Below are positions 47,002 through 58,662 of a DNA stretch of 64,000 bases, in pieces. The notes under the pieces are model-generated. The model ran no database searches. It had not been told where the DNA came from and worked only from the letters and a program-made list of their open reading frames with translations. The DNA comes from Phaseolus vulgaris (taxonomy: Eukaryota > Streptophyta > Magnoliopsida > Fabales > Fabaceae). The translations under genes were made by a program, and so were the position numbers. The DNA lies in assembly GCF_000499845.2 (NCBI RefSeq), contig NC_023751.2, forward strand, positions 10,331,564 through 10,395,563. The letters run 5' to 3'. Numbering within the stretch: the first letter of the stretch is position 1; every line of letters begins with the position of its first letter.

Positions 47002-50000
47002 ATGGCATCCGTATCTAGTCAGCCACAGTTCCGTTACACTCAGCCACCGTCAAAGGTGCTTCATTTGAGAAACTTGCCATGGGAGTGCACAGAGGAGGAA
47101 CTGATTGAACTTGGGAAGCCGTTTGGAAAAGTTGTGAACACAAAATGCAATGTTGGGGCAAATAGAAATCAAGCTTTTATTGAATTTGTGGGTGTATTTT
47201 GTTGTCATTTCCCCCCCTCTCTATCTTGTTTTATCTTCATATAAAGTTACTGATTGCTGGTTAAAAATCATATTTTGCAACCGCAACCTGCAGGCTGATT
47301 TAAATCAGGCCATTGCAATGATATCATACTATGCCTCATCATCAGAGCCTGCTCAAGTACGAGGAAAAACTGTATACCTACAATATTCTAACAGGCAAGA
47401 AATAGTGAATAACAAAACTGCTGCAGATGTTCCTGGGAATGTATTGTTGGTAACGATTGAGGGTGCAGATGCACGTCTTGTCAGCATTGATGTCTTGCAT
47501 TTGGTAAGCGATTGCTTGTGTGTATTAGTTATATGCTAACACTGTAATCAAGAGGATGCTGGTCATTTAGTTTTATGATTAGGTTTTTCTTTGTCAGGCT
47601 ATGGAAAAATTGTTGACATGTATGTGAATGAATCAGCAGGCCCATGACAAGGCAATATCTTCAATGGCAGCTTAGTGCTTTGGGAGAAATAGCGCTTGTG
47701 TGTTTGTCTCCTTTCTCCTTTCCTTAACACTACCTCTTCTTCCTTACTCCCCCTCAACTCCTGCCATTCTTGTAGTTTAGGGCATTTCCATTTTTTTTCT
47801 ACTGTGCATCTGTGCTTTATTGACTCGTCATCTGCATAGCCATTTAGATTTAGCCACCGGATTCTGTGCTGTTCAGTTATTTTCTGTGTTCCAACTATTG
47901 TTTGGTTGTGCTTTTGAAGTCATATCTGAAAGTACACCAAAATTTTCCTTCTAAACTTGGCAACTGAATGCTGAGTTTTCAGTAATTTATAGTTGAGGAG
48001 GCAAGTTACTTCTTAAATCCTTTATTTTTGAGTCATTTATTCTAGTGTGAAAGTGAATGATACCGTTAACTTCAAGTTCTTGTAAGTATTATTGTAGTTA
48101 TATATTCTAGGTGATGATTCATATAAGAAAACTCTTTCCCTAATTTTTTACGATAAATACCAGATCTTTAATGAGAAATGTCTGGCAGTTGTTTTGATAG
48201 TTTCTTAATGTTTCATTTGTGTTGCTTTTCACTCACAATGTTTTAGCTCATCTGGCACCAGCATATGCAGCAAAAGCATTGTTCTTTTGTAGCCTTTCAA
48301 GAGATATATTGATTTGCTTAGAGCTTTTAATTTGCTTGTTGTTATTTAAGTCCTGTAATGGTATTATTTGTTAATCTTGCTAGTATTTTTAGTTGAGTGA
48401 CACAGTTAATCGCCTAGATGCTGAACTTCTAGTTTGTCTTCTATTAAGATTTACTTTAGCAATATAATCCTGAAAGTTTATTATTCATTTGTGCAGGTTT
48501 TTTCAGCCTTTGGATTTGTGCATAAGATTACTACCTTTGAGAAGACAGCAGGATTTCAGGTATGGTGATAGACCACTCGCATCTATTGTTACTTTTTTTT
48601 TTATATTCTATGAGCACAAGATAATTCGTTTGTACACCTGTCACTGTTCAGGCACTGGTTCAATTCTCAGATGCCGAGACTGCCACCTCTGCGAAAGATG
48701 CTTTGGATGGAAGAAGCATACCTAGGTATAACTGTATTATTTGTTTGAGTGGCTATTTAGTTTAACTGTTGGCAGTGGATGGTGCATTTGTTCTCTCAGA
48801 TTGCTCAGCAATCAACTGTTGGATTATTTTATATATTTAAACTTTGGCAATTCTTTGTGTATTTAACTTGTTTTGGAGTTTTAAGACTCTGTTTTTGCAT
48901 TTTTTTTGTAATTTTATGAATCATTGGATTGGTTGACAACGTGGCTACATAAACCACTGTCCAACTGAATTGATCCTGAAAAAAAGTGCCAAGTTTGGGT
49001 TTTGCAAATTATTAGTTGTTAGAACAGTAGGTAATTCTTAGTATTTTCCCAACTTTATTTCTGTTTATTGATCTTTAACTGTGGCTTGATATCAGGTATC
49101 TGCTTCCTGAGCATATGGGACCATGTACCCTTAGGATCACATATTCTGGACATTCAGATTTAAGTGTGAAGTTTCAAAGTCACAGGAGCAGGTATTGCTG
49201 GCTTACAGGACCCCAAGTTTTGCAGCCTCTTTTTCTTTTATTTATCAATATTATTTCCTGTTGTTTTTTTAGCTTAGTTTCCTTATTTTTTTTCTTTGTA
49301 ATAATAAATTTTCAATTTGTAATTGATTAATTTTCTTTATCCAGAGACTATACTAATCCTTACCTTCCTGTTGCTCCATCAGCTGTGGAGGGAAGTGGAC
49401 AGGTATTGTTTTTGTCAGTCAACATTTCCACGTTTTACAGGAGTAAAAATATGTTATCTCTTATCTTATCTTGCGACCAGTTTTTATATTCAATAAAAGA
49501 TTTACACGTTGCTTGTTTTAAATTGAGTGTTTATGTTTTGTGCATTAGTTAGGTATCTGCACCTTCTGCCAAAGGGACCATGCATGCTGACTTGCTTAAG
49601 GATTTTTTTCTCTATTCTAAATATTCATATATAATTTGCACAGGCTATGGTTGGTTTGGATGGGAAAAGACTAGAGACTGAGAGTAATGTTCTTCTTGCA
49701 TCTATTGAGAACATGCAATATGCTGTAACATTGGATGTCTTACACATGGTACCTCAAATCATGACCAGCCATATTTTTTTTAATTATTAATAGACAATAC
49801 AGTTTACTTGATAATATCATACCATTTATATACTTTTTAACTTTTCTTACAGGTTTTCTCTGCTTTTGGACCTGTCCAAAAAATTGCAATGTTCGATAAG
49901 AATGGTGGTTTGCAGGCTCTGATTCAATATCCAGGTTAATTCTTTGAAATTTTTTACCGTGTTATAGGCTGCAAAAAATGTTATTAAAGATTGTAGAATC

Positions 50001-52338
50001 ACACGATCTTGTTCATTTTTGAGTGGGATCGGAGTGAAATCACCACTCATTTTACAGTCACCACCCATATTACAGGATCGTGGAATATGTGATTGGGTCA
50101 CTTGTTGAGTTATGTGACCTGAGGGCCAAAAGTTTCATTTTTCTTTGCCCCTGGATCCCTGTTCTCTGCCAGCCTTCAAAGCCCACTCTTACATGATACC
50201 AATACCATTCAAAATCAATTATTCAAACTTTGCAACCTTGTTCAAATTCAGCACTCTCAGTTGCTCTTGGTTCTCATATTGAATTCACTTTTCTCCTATC
50301 TATGTCACTTTGGGGCGTCTCTGTTCTTTGGTCTATGATGGTTTTCTGGAGTGCCTTTCCTCTTTCTGGTCTATTAAAGTTCTACTAAGGCTGGCTAAGG
50401 AACTGCTGAAGAAGCTTTTTTATTTGTTTGTTACTGCAACACATGATTTTGTCTTTTTTGGGTCTTTATTTGAAATACTAGATATCTGTACTGATTTTTA
50501 TGGTTACCTCGCCGCGGCCCCCCTCCCACCATAATAAATACTGATAAAAATATTATCTAAATTCTTATTTGAATTTTAGTGATATTATTATGTTAGTTAA
50601 TTATATTATCATATTTTTTATATGAAAATATATCCTTTTCTTTTCCAAAAATCTTATGATGTGTTACAATCACAATTTATGATGTCATCATCCCTCTCCT
50701 GATCTAAATGTAATATATTGATTTTGACAACCTTGATTTATTTTGATATTGTTTGTACTGTTGATTATTAATGGTTGTGCATTTCAATTGTTTGTCTTTA
50801 TGTTATGTTTTGAATCTTTAAATTTGGTTGTAGTTTTCAAGTGTCTGTGCAAGTTGTTGCCTGCTTCTACGAAAAACAACTACTTATGGTCTGAATTTGG
50901 TTAGGGGAGGGGCAAGTGTTAACTTTTGCCCTCTTATATACACTGGGCAGCATATTTTCTTCTCTGAAACTAGAATTTCTCCATTTAGTTTATGTTGAGG
51001 CTCCTTTTATTTTTGGTATTTTCTTCTTTTAAAGACTTTTTTGTCGAGATCTTCAAAATTTTGTGTTTGAGCCAACTTTTCCTTTTAAGGAGAGGTAAAG
51101 CCTCCAAAAACTTGTTTGCGTTATCTTGCATCCCATCCCATTATTGACATTGATTCATTTTGGATAGATATATTGAATACTTCTAGCTGCACTTTCTTGT
51201 TCTCCCAATGTTATGGGTGTTGCTTGGTTGGTGGAAATGTTCTTAGAGGGCACTCATACTTATCTTTGACAGTTTTAATAATGATAATTGAAATGTGCTA
51301 TATATGCAATTAGTGTCATCGTGGATAACTTTAACTTTTATTGATGGTTTACCTTGTTTAATTTTATGCTGGCAATATAAGCTTGGGAGACTGACATGCT
51401 ATGATTTACAGATACCCAGACCGCTGTTGTGGCCAAGGAAGCCTTGGAAGGACATTGCATTTATGATGGAGGTTTTTGCAAGCTTCACATTTCATATTCA
51501 CGACATACTGATCTTAGTATAAAGGTAAACAGCCAACACTATCTGTTGACTGAGCATTGATTGCTGTTCATTTGAATAAATGATTGAAAACTGTGAGTTG
51601 AAGATGCCTCGTATCAGTATGATACGGCACTGTTTAGTTGTTATACAAGCCAGCAAAAGCTTATTCTCATTCATGGATATAATACAGGCTGACTGTACAA
51701 AACTTGAGAATCTTGTGTTGACCGACCTTAGTTTTTTTTTTTTGAGAATGGATGATGTTGGTTTTTTTTATCATGCACTGAAAATTCTTCTGTTGAAGCT
51801 TGACAAATTTTACTTGGATATCATTTTTTTTCATTACCCCTTTCTCTTGTAACCTTTGGACTTGCCTTAATTACAAAAATGTTATACAAGAATCCAATAT
51901 CGTAATTTTAGATTGTTTTGCTGTGCAGCGTTGGTTTTTTCATTTCGTTAATTTGATGGGTGGTACTTTAGTGCTACTGAAATCCAAGCTTACATTTCTG
52001 TTTTTAATTTCATATATTATTTGTGTTTACAGGTTAATAATGATAGGAGCAGAGACTATACCATTCCTAATGCGCCTAACGCTCAACCTTCAATTTTAGG
52101 GCAACAATCTGTTCCTATGGTGGGCCCGCCTGGCCAACCGTACAATGGGTCTCAGACTGGATGGGGGACAGGTCCCCCCGCAGTGGTTCAATCTATGCCA
52201 ATGCAGATGCACAATAATGTTTATATGTCACCTGGTAGCATGCCACAACAAATGGCCCCTGGAATGCAATTTCCAAGTCACAACTCATCACAATCTACAA
52301 CAACATTGCCCGCATATGGATCTGATCGCTGTCAATAG
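47002..52338 (+). CDS. PTB2: Polypyrimidine tract-binding protein, PTB1/PTB2 type
   Basis: A nuclear RNA-binding splicing regulator that binds pyrimidine-rich RNA. Exons: 47002-47187, 47294-47503, 48497-48559, 48652-48725, 49096-49191, 49345-49402, 49644-49748, 49853-49934, 51412-51524 and 52033-52338. All phases join to 430 residues. Three RRMs are visible: about 17-95 ([20 protein letters not shown]), about 107-190 ([39 protein letters not shown]) and about 238-315 ([37 protein letters not shown]). A flexible Gly/Pro/Met/Gln-rich tail follows. Linkers contain [15 protein letters not shown] and [10 protein letters not shown]. It matches Arabidopsis PTB1/PTB2 rather than the shorter PTB3. The ATG is chosen by homology ([18 protein letters not shown]), although an upstream in-frame start exists only in the leader intron. 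Intron 2 (47504-48496) may hold a poison exon. Confidence 0.95.
47598..47619 (+). other. Candidate 22-nt cassette exon in PTB intron 2
   Basis: TTTTTCTTTGTCAG is a strong acceptor ending at 47597, and GACAT|GTATGT is a good donor at 47620. Inclusion would add 22 nt, shift the frame and give a stop (TAA) within the next coding exon. Plant PTB genes are known to control themselves by alternative splicing coupled to nonsense-mediated decay. This is a prediction from splice signals only; the pyrimidine-rich tract before it is what a PTB protein would bind. Confidence 0.3.
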
Positions 52339-52748
52339 CATGCATCTCTTGCATCTAAAATAGATCTACATTCGTTAACAAAGTCAGCTGGCTTCTGCAA
52401 GAATACGAGGACCGTCTTATTAGGGTTCCCATCTGGTGACATTGGTTCCCAAGTTATTCTGAACCTCAAATGGGCCACTTCCCCCTTCCCCCTTCTTTCC
52501 CTTTTATTGTTTTCCAGATGTTGAATATTGAGTATGGAAAGTCTGTAAGCAATTGGTCAACAACTTTTGAATGTCTTAGTTTGAAACAATATTCTGTTTT
52601 AATTGATCTTGTGTTTGAGAATGATTTTAGGAAAAGTAATCCAGCATAATCGATTTTGTATGGATTATATCCCGTATGTTTTACCAGCATCTTAGCTTTC
52701 GGTTATATCCGAACTAAAACTACTTCGAGTGGCTTTTATTTTGGCAAT
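52339..52748. other. PTB 3' UTR and flank
   Basis: The sequence after the TAG at 52336-52338 is GC-balanced to about 52500 and then T-rich, consistent with a 3' UTR. No polyadenylation signal stands out. Confidence 0.4.
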
Positions 52749-53208
52749 AACTTCCTGCACCTCAATAGAAAATGTGAAATGACATCTTTACCCTTTTTTT
52801 TTTTTTGTATTGACACCCATCTTCTTTTGCATTTTAAAATTCTGAACTTTAGAATTTGGAATATAATTTTATATTCTGAATTCTAGAGTTAGAGAATTCT
52901 AGAATTTTTGAATACAAGAAAATACATTTTGAATTTTAGAATTTGAAATGAAACTTTGTATTCTAAATTTTAGAACCTGGAATGTCCAGAAAATATCCTT
53001 CCGAGAATTTTAGGAAAATAAAATTATATTTTAAATTTTAGAGTTTGAAATGTATAATATTTTTTAATTCTAGAATTTAAAATACAAAATATTTTGATAA
53101 AAGTACCTTTTTAAAGTTTTATGGATTATAAAAATGATTTTTTTTGCATCTTTTGTCAAAACGGTAATTTTGGAATAAAAATAATTTACAGAGATGCAGG
53201 GAGAAGTG
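52749..53208. repeat. MITE-like repeat related to the one at 5083-5958
   Basis: The ends are AACTTCCTGCACCTC (52749-52763) and GAGATGCAGGGAGAAGT (53191-53207), imperfect inverted copies. The interior carries about ten variants of GAATTCTAGAATTT / TTTTAGAATTTGGAAT, a palindromic tandem motif. It is non-coding and lies in the PTB-FTSH11 intergenic region. Confidence 0.5.
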
Positions 53209-54158
53209 GAGGAAGAAATTGACTTTTATTTTTTGCATGAGTTGTGAATCCGAGATCCCAAGTCCAACACGCACTTCGACCGTTGGAGTGTTTGATGGTT
53301 GAGTGGAAAATTTGTTAGCCTAGTTCGACTTGAATTCTAATTGAGTTATATATATTGGACTATTTTTGAGTTTCACTAAATAGATTGAACTAAAATGAAC
53401 TTGTTTCAGGTCATTATTTTACAATTTACCTTAGTCTATCTAATAATCTATTCTATAGACTATTTTGATCGATCCATGTGGATATGCAGTCTGGCATCTG
53501 TTGGTTTTGAGGAACATGATACACTGCTTTTGACGCTGTCGGAGCCATTTCAATGTCGTACTTATTTTTAAGTTGCGAGCAGGGATAAGTTGAAAATGGC
53601 GTAAGGAGATGCTAAGAAGCTGAAGATCATAAAAGATGAGTTATTTGCATCTATGTGGTTCTCATTAATAGAAATTAAATTATTTTTATTAGTATATTTA
53701 CTTTTACGCATTTATCCTTATATATATTTTTCTCTTTCGCTGAGATCTGTCTAGTCAAGAATTTCTTTATCTACAGTTCATACAATTCGTGAGTGATAGA
53801 AGAATAAAAAATTATTACTACTAGTAAAAATAATATTAAATATGATTTTTTAAGTAGTCAATATAAAATGAATTACATTTAAACTGAATTTTACATCATT
53901 TCTTTGAATAGTTTAAAAACTTAAATATAGGTTCTGAAATATTATTTTTATTATTGTTAGTGAATGCAAATGGAAGAGAAAAACCGAAACACCGTAGAAA
54001 GTATAGTAAGAGGCGATGATTGGGCATTATCCGAAGATAAAAGGTTGATAAGGTTTAAAATCGGAAGTCGTTGTCGGATGGCGGCACCAATTCCAATCAG
54101 CAACAGATAAGGTACTCACTTCACACAATCCATTCCTCTCCTCTCTCACATTTGCAGG
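53209..54158. other. Intergenic region upstream of FTSH11
   Basis: This is the presumed FTSH11 promoter and leader. An ATG at 54071 opens an out-of-frame reading frame overlapping the FTSH11 start (see findings). No clear TATA box or other gene was seen. Confidence 0.4.
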
Positions 54159-54192
54159 AGGAGGAAGAAGAAGAAGAAGAAGAAGAAGAAAT
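54159..54192 (+). repeat. (GAA)n microsatellite in the FTSH11 5' leader
   Basis: About ten GAA/GAG triplets lie directly upstream of the FTSH11 start codon. If transcribed, they form a purine-rich leader tract that is likely length-variable between accessions. Confidence 0.85.
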
Positions 54193-54206
54193 AATTTATT
54201 CTTATT

Positions 54207-56904
54207 ATGGCCACACTTCAAGCGTCACTTCTCATTCTCTGCAGAACTTCCCTCCCATTCGCCTCAAACACTCAACACCACCATCCTCTTCTCTGCAAGT
54301 TCCCTCACTCTCTCACCTCCCTCTCTCCATGCAAACTCTCTCCGCCACAATTTCTCCCGCGCCTTCCCTTTTCCCGCTCTCGCAAAGTCGCTTCCCAACC
54401 CAATCCCTCCGCCGCCGATTCTAATTTTCTTTCAAATCAAACCACTCAGAATTCGACCAGTGTCATCGACGCCGAGGGATTCGATCCTTCAATCGGACCG
54501 GAAAAGAGCGCGATTGCGAAAGAGGATCAGAGGTCGTCGATTGCGGCGCTCTTCGAGGGAGCCAGAGAGAGCTCCAAAAAGGCTTTCGCCGACTTCATGA
54601 ACTGGTTGCCGCTTTGGCAACAGGAACGGCGTCTGGCTAGGTTAATTATTGACGCGGAGGCGAATCCCAATGATGTCGCCAAACAAACCGCACTACTTGT
54701 TGAACTTAATAAGCACAGGTTTGGATTGAATCGCATTGCACAGTGATGAAGTTGAGATGCTGTTCTGATCAAAATTTGTGTTTCAGTTTGCGTAACATAA
54801 ATTGGCACTAGAAGTTATAATAAATTATATAAAATTCTGACAGTGAATAAATCTCAATTCATCTAAGCAACTGGATAAGTTTTGTCGTTTCAGAAAATAC
54901 AGAAGAAAAAAACTGAAAATATGGCTATGATAGCATGGCTGAATCAAGAGGATGAAGAATGTAGTTAGCAAGTGGAATATTTTTGTTTTCAGTTTTGTAT
55001 GGATGGATGATTTCAGTTTGCGTCAAAGTTTCTCTGTTATTTATGTTTTTTACCAGTCCCGAGTCTGTCATCAAGCACTTTGAAGGAAGGGAGGGTGCTG
55101 TAGACAGTAGAGGAGTTGTGGAGTATCTCCGAGCTTTAGTGGCCACTAATGCTATTGCTGAATATCTTCCAAATGAGGAATATGCGAAACCGTCCAGACT
55201 TCCTACCCTGGTAGTCACTTTGTGTAATTCATTTTCTTAATGCTATTTGGTCTGTGTTGATCAGGTTTTCATTTGCAGAAGGTTATACTAGGCGTTCTGT
55301 GCCATTGATGTGCTAGAAATTTTTGTTGTCGATTAATTATTTGTTCTTGTCCTCTGACTATTACGGTCGTAGAGTCCCGTGATCTGAAACTGACACCAGT
55401 GGTTTGAGGGATACTTTTAATTTTTACCTATATGCGAGCATTTTAAAGCTATGTTTCTCCCTTATGTATTTCTGGCTAAATTATTTTATTTGCATTTTCT
55501 CTTCAAATATATGATATGTAGAATTAATGAGCCTGAAAGCATGTTCTTCTCCTCTATCTTTTTATACTCATTTATTTTGATTTTCTGCATACCCTTGTTT
55601 TTTTATCACAAGTTCCATGTTTTGCGTCTATTCCTTTTGTAATAAACTGCGTTTTCATCTTAATACAGTTTCTTTTGACATCTTTTATTTCATATTTTCC
55701 ATGTGTTGGATGTATCAACTGATACGAAATATTTTTTCTTTCAGTTGCAAGAGTTGAAACAGCGAGCATCTGGTAAATCAGACGAGCCTATTCTTAGCCC
55801 TGGAACATCCGAGAGGCAGCCATTACATGTTCTTGTGGTAACAATTATTGCAAAAAAAAAGTTCTTTTTTATGGTTTTTAGTGATTAGCATTTGAACTCC
55901 AAATTCTTTTTTTTGTTTGTTTGTTTTGGGAATCTTACGAATCTGTTTCCTTCTTTAGGTTGATCCCAAAGTATCACAAAAGTCACGCTTTGTACAAGAT
56001 GTTTTATCAACTATTTTGTTTATTGTTGTTATGGGTCTGATCTGGTATGAACGTTTAGTTCTCACTCTCACTCTCTTCTCTATGTCATACCTGATAGTTT
56101 CATTTATCGTCATATAAAATGTGTCTTTCAGGGTTATGGGTATGGTTGCACTTCAAAAATTCATAGTAAGCTTGGGTGGGATTGGAACTTCAAGTGTTGG
56201 CTCAAGTACTACATATGCCCCAAAGGAACTAAATAAGGAAGTGATGCCAGAAAAGGTTAACATTTTAGGACGCATTATAAATGACACATGACCTTAATCA
56301 TATAATATGCCAATGTAGTTACTTTTGTATTTCTTGAAAATTTGATGAATGGGCTATCATAGCTGAATTTTGGATGAGAAGAATATTAATGAAATTGGTT
56401 AATTCATTAAGAATAATAAAATTTATGCACAGTCTTTTGTCAATCCAAATAAAATAATCCTGGTCTATGGATTATTCAGAAAATGATATTTTATTGTTCT
56501 GAAGTACATCTGATCTGATTCTATGAATCAGGCAATTGTCATCGAGTTTGTTCCCTGCAAACTACAGGAGTCACCCCCTACTGATCTTGGCACTTTAATG
56601 TTGGTGAACTTCATGTTATTAGCTTCTTGAGGAGTCAGTCTGGCATTCCTCTTACTTCTTTAGTTTATGCTCCCGCTCACTGGTTTTTCTTTTATTTTTG
56701 TTATAATTGTGGCTTATAAAGGAGAACATCTCAATTTAATATTAGCATTTTCCTTACTCCCCAAAGCCATTGTGACTCCTGAGAGCTATTTTTCTTTTTA
56801 AGGATGTTATCATTAATAATTCAGTTACTCTCCATATCTGTATGTGTCTTTTTCTCAGTTGATGAATTAGCTATCGGGAATAGGGGTAACAGTTTCTCAT
56901 GCAG

Positions 56905-56953
<49 letters not shown>

Positions 56954-58631
56954 CAAACCAGAAATTGTGTCAAACAACAACTTATATAAACTCTCTTTCC
57001 TCATGCAGAATTTCAAAACATTTAAAGATGTGAAAGGTTGTGATGATGCTAAACAAGAACTTGAGGAAGTTGTGGAGTACCTGAAAAATCCGGCTAAATT
57101 TACTCGCCTTGGAGGAAAATTGCCTAAGGTCTGAAGAAGTAATTGTATATTTGTTGAATTTGTTTTGCTTGACTGCACTTGGTTATATATAATTGGCTTT
57201 TCATTTCATGTAGGACCAGGTTTCCTTCCCAATTTATGCATGATAACATGTTTATACTATTTCCAAATGCAATATTTTTTGTTTACACTTTACAATGATA
57301 AACATGCTAGCTTTTGGTAATCACAATGTTATTTATTTATTTATTTTGTTTTCATTGCATGATATGCAGATGAAGCTATTTGTCCAACAATATGATGCTG
57401 TGTTTTTACTTTTTTAGTATGCATTGGAAATTATTTGTTTCTTTTTCATCAAGTATGCCTAAAACACTTCTTTTCCCAGGGGATTCTCTTAACAGGACCA
57501 CCAGGAACTGGAAAAACACTTCTAGCCAAGGTCAGCTTGTTTATCATCTGCATACCTTAAGACACTTTTTTTTTTCAAATTTTATGAAGTTCTTGCTTTA
57601 GAACTTGAGCCTATTGGCCTCCTGCATGCTTTATGAATTCCCACTTTTATATAATTGCATGAAGCTTCTGGAAGTACATATCTACTATCTAGGCTTTGGT
57701 TCTCGTCTTTCAATTTGATAGCATTGACATTGTTGCTCCATTATCTCTTTGCATAATTTGTTCTTCCAAGCTGTAACTGTAGAAAAGGTTGTTTCTATGC
57801 CCATGTGGATTGTTTGGGAATGCAATCATTATTAATAACTGTTTTTGTCTTGTTTCCTTGTTTGCCCATGTAGCTGTTGTGTCTACCTGATTCGTTTTTT
57901 ATTTAATTTGCCAACACTAGTATATCATCTAATTTTTTATTTTTCCTAAAGCAGCTTTTGCTCCCATTTTCCTTCTCATAACTGTATTGCACCAAATTTA
58001 TTGGAAAATCTTGACATTCAAAGTTTCCATGCTCATTGTCTTTTTCTTACATGATGGTATGTGTATGCCCATTAATATATGCGTTTCACTTCCATAATTT
58101 GACACTCAGTTTTTCTTTTTGAGGATAAAGAACATGGCCTTTTTGTTTCTGGTAAAGAACTCAGACACTTGACAACTTCATTTTCTCTTTCATTCTTCAG
58201 AGTTCGTAAATATAATTGAAAAAGCAATACTACTTTGTTATCATTTACCTCTTGAATTAATCTATTGATCTTGATAATGTATTGTGATCTGATAGTGTTT
58301 GCTTTATATGGGACCTTGAAGGCTATTGCTGGAGAAGCTGGTGTTCCGTTTTTCTATCGTGCAGGATCAGAATTTGAAGAGATGTAAGTCTTCTTTTTCA
58401 ATAGCTTAAATTTCTGTCTTTGGAATGCATTATATGTTGTCTTAATTTTTTGAAACATGATATTGTGATCCATTTTCCTTGAATTTAACAGGGATACTTC
58501 ATAAATTTTCTAAGAAAGTTTGTTAACAAGGATGCATCATTAGTGTCCTCCGTAATACATGTGTTATGTTTCTTTATCTTTTCTAATATTGATTCCTGCT
58601 AGTTCTTCTTTATCGTAAAAAGAGAGAGTAA

Positions 58632-58662
<31 letters not shown>

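Noticed and set aside
54527..54808. 93-codon frame antisense to FTSH11 exon 1
   Set aside because: Shadow of the coding exon, with no independent signal.
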